Of a stretch of 21,715 nucleotides of DNA, positions 21,554 through 21,715 are shown piece by piece. Within the stretch, counting starts at the first letter, position 1; every line of letters starts with the position of its first letter. The DNA is from an uncultured Oscillospiraceae bacterium. GTDB lineage: Bacteria > Bacillota > Clostridia > Oscillospirales > Oscillospiraceae. The notes beneath the pieces are model-generated. The model ran no database searches. It saw nothing but the letters and a program-made list of their open reading frames with translations, and had not been told where the DNA came from. The stretch is taken from the NCBI GenBank assembly GCA_934565425.1, contig CAKTHW010000021.1:1-21715 (forward strand), in the 5' to 3' direction. A program made the translations under genes and the position numbers.

Positions 21554-21715
21554 TTAGTCTTCGAAAGCCTTATCAGTGTCGGGCAGATAGGATTCGTCGA
21601 ACGGATAGCCAACGCGGGTGATGTTGATGAACTGTTCATAGTTCAGGTTGCCAGCGAAGCTGTTGTTGCCCCAGGTGCCGCAGCCCAGAGTGGTGGTGGG
21701 GGTGAAGCCGTTGGT
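21554..21715 (-). CDS. CoA-acylating aldehyde dehydrogenase, C-terminal fragment
   Basis: Only the last 53 codons are inside the window; the gene continues beyond the right edge. The visible residues include TTTLGCGTWGNNS followed by NLNYEQFINITRV. This closely resembles the C-terminal end of acylating aldehyde dehydrogenases (AdhE N-terminal domain, SucD and sulfoacetaldehyde dehydrogenase types), where 'TLGCGTWGxNS' is conserved. These enzymes interconvert acyl-CoA and aldehyde with NAD(P)H. The following Fe-type alcohol dehydrogenase on the same strand would take the aldehyde to the alcohol. Unlike AdhE the two activities are on separate proteins here: the reading frame stops (TAA at 21554-21556) and a hairpin separates the genes. 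The subgroup cannot be decided from the fragment. Confidence 0.82.
   Translation of the reverse strand, partial: TNGFTPTTTLGCGTWGNNSFAGNLNYEQFINITRVGYPFDESYLPDTDKAFED

Overview
The window looks like chromosome from a GC-rich, spore-forming member of the Clostridia, plausibly an Oscillospiraceae-type gut anaerobe. This is inferred from strongly GCC/CTG-biased codons, Gram-positive style ribosome binding sites (AGGAGG), a stage II sporulation protein (spoIIP), RNase Y (rny) and intrinsic terminators. It is mostly ordinary chromosome. There is no CRISPR array, no insertion sequence and no rRNA or tRNA gene that I can support.

Layout. 1-1106 (+): two half-size chromate-transporter (CHR) proteins joined by an ATGA overlap, the first cut by the window edge. 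1152-4129 (-): a convergent cluster of ychF, an acyl-ACP thioesterase, a terminator, an HD phosphohydrolase-like gene and an unrecognised gene. 4376-5734 (+): a BrnQ-type branched-chain amino acid carrier behind a good promoter and a leader palindrome. 5788-6990 (-): spoIIP. 7314-8861 (+): rny with its own promoter. 8934-9791 (-): a YoaK/DUF1275-like membrane protein with an unusual alanine-rich tail.

9941-16462 (+) is the most self-contained system. It holds an OmpR-family response regulator, a histidine kinase, a beta-propeller-like lipoprotein, an ABC ATPase and a 758-residue permease that looks like two ABC-2 units fused. The regulator gene and the lipoprotein gene are each preceded by the same arrangement: TTGACGG followed exactly 11 bp later by TTGAC, with a -10-like hexamer at the same distance. 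I infer that the regulator controls both its own operon and the lipoprotein/ABC transporter operon.

16461-16907 has no supported gene but contains four stable hairpins and a terminator reading leftward, so it may be a structured 3' UTR or a small RNA. 16908-18341 (-) is a DASS-family anion symporter with an altered first SNT motif. Its promoter region holds a palindrome and tandem 10-bp repeats. A roughly 590-bp gene-free AT-rich stretch follows, including a tract almost without G. 19181-19978 (-) is an IclR regulator with a dyad over its own promoter. 20298-21446 (-) is an iron-type alcohol dehydrogenase, and the C-terminus of a CoA-acylating aldehyde dehydrogenase runs off the right edge. 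The last four genes could form one catabolic locus (uptake, acyl-CoA to aldehyde to alcohol, regulator), but the substrate cannot be read from this sequence.
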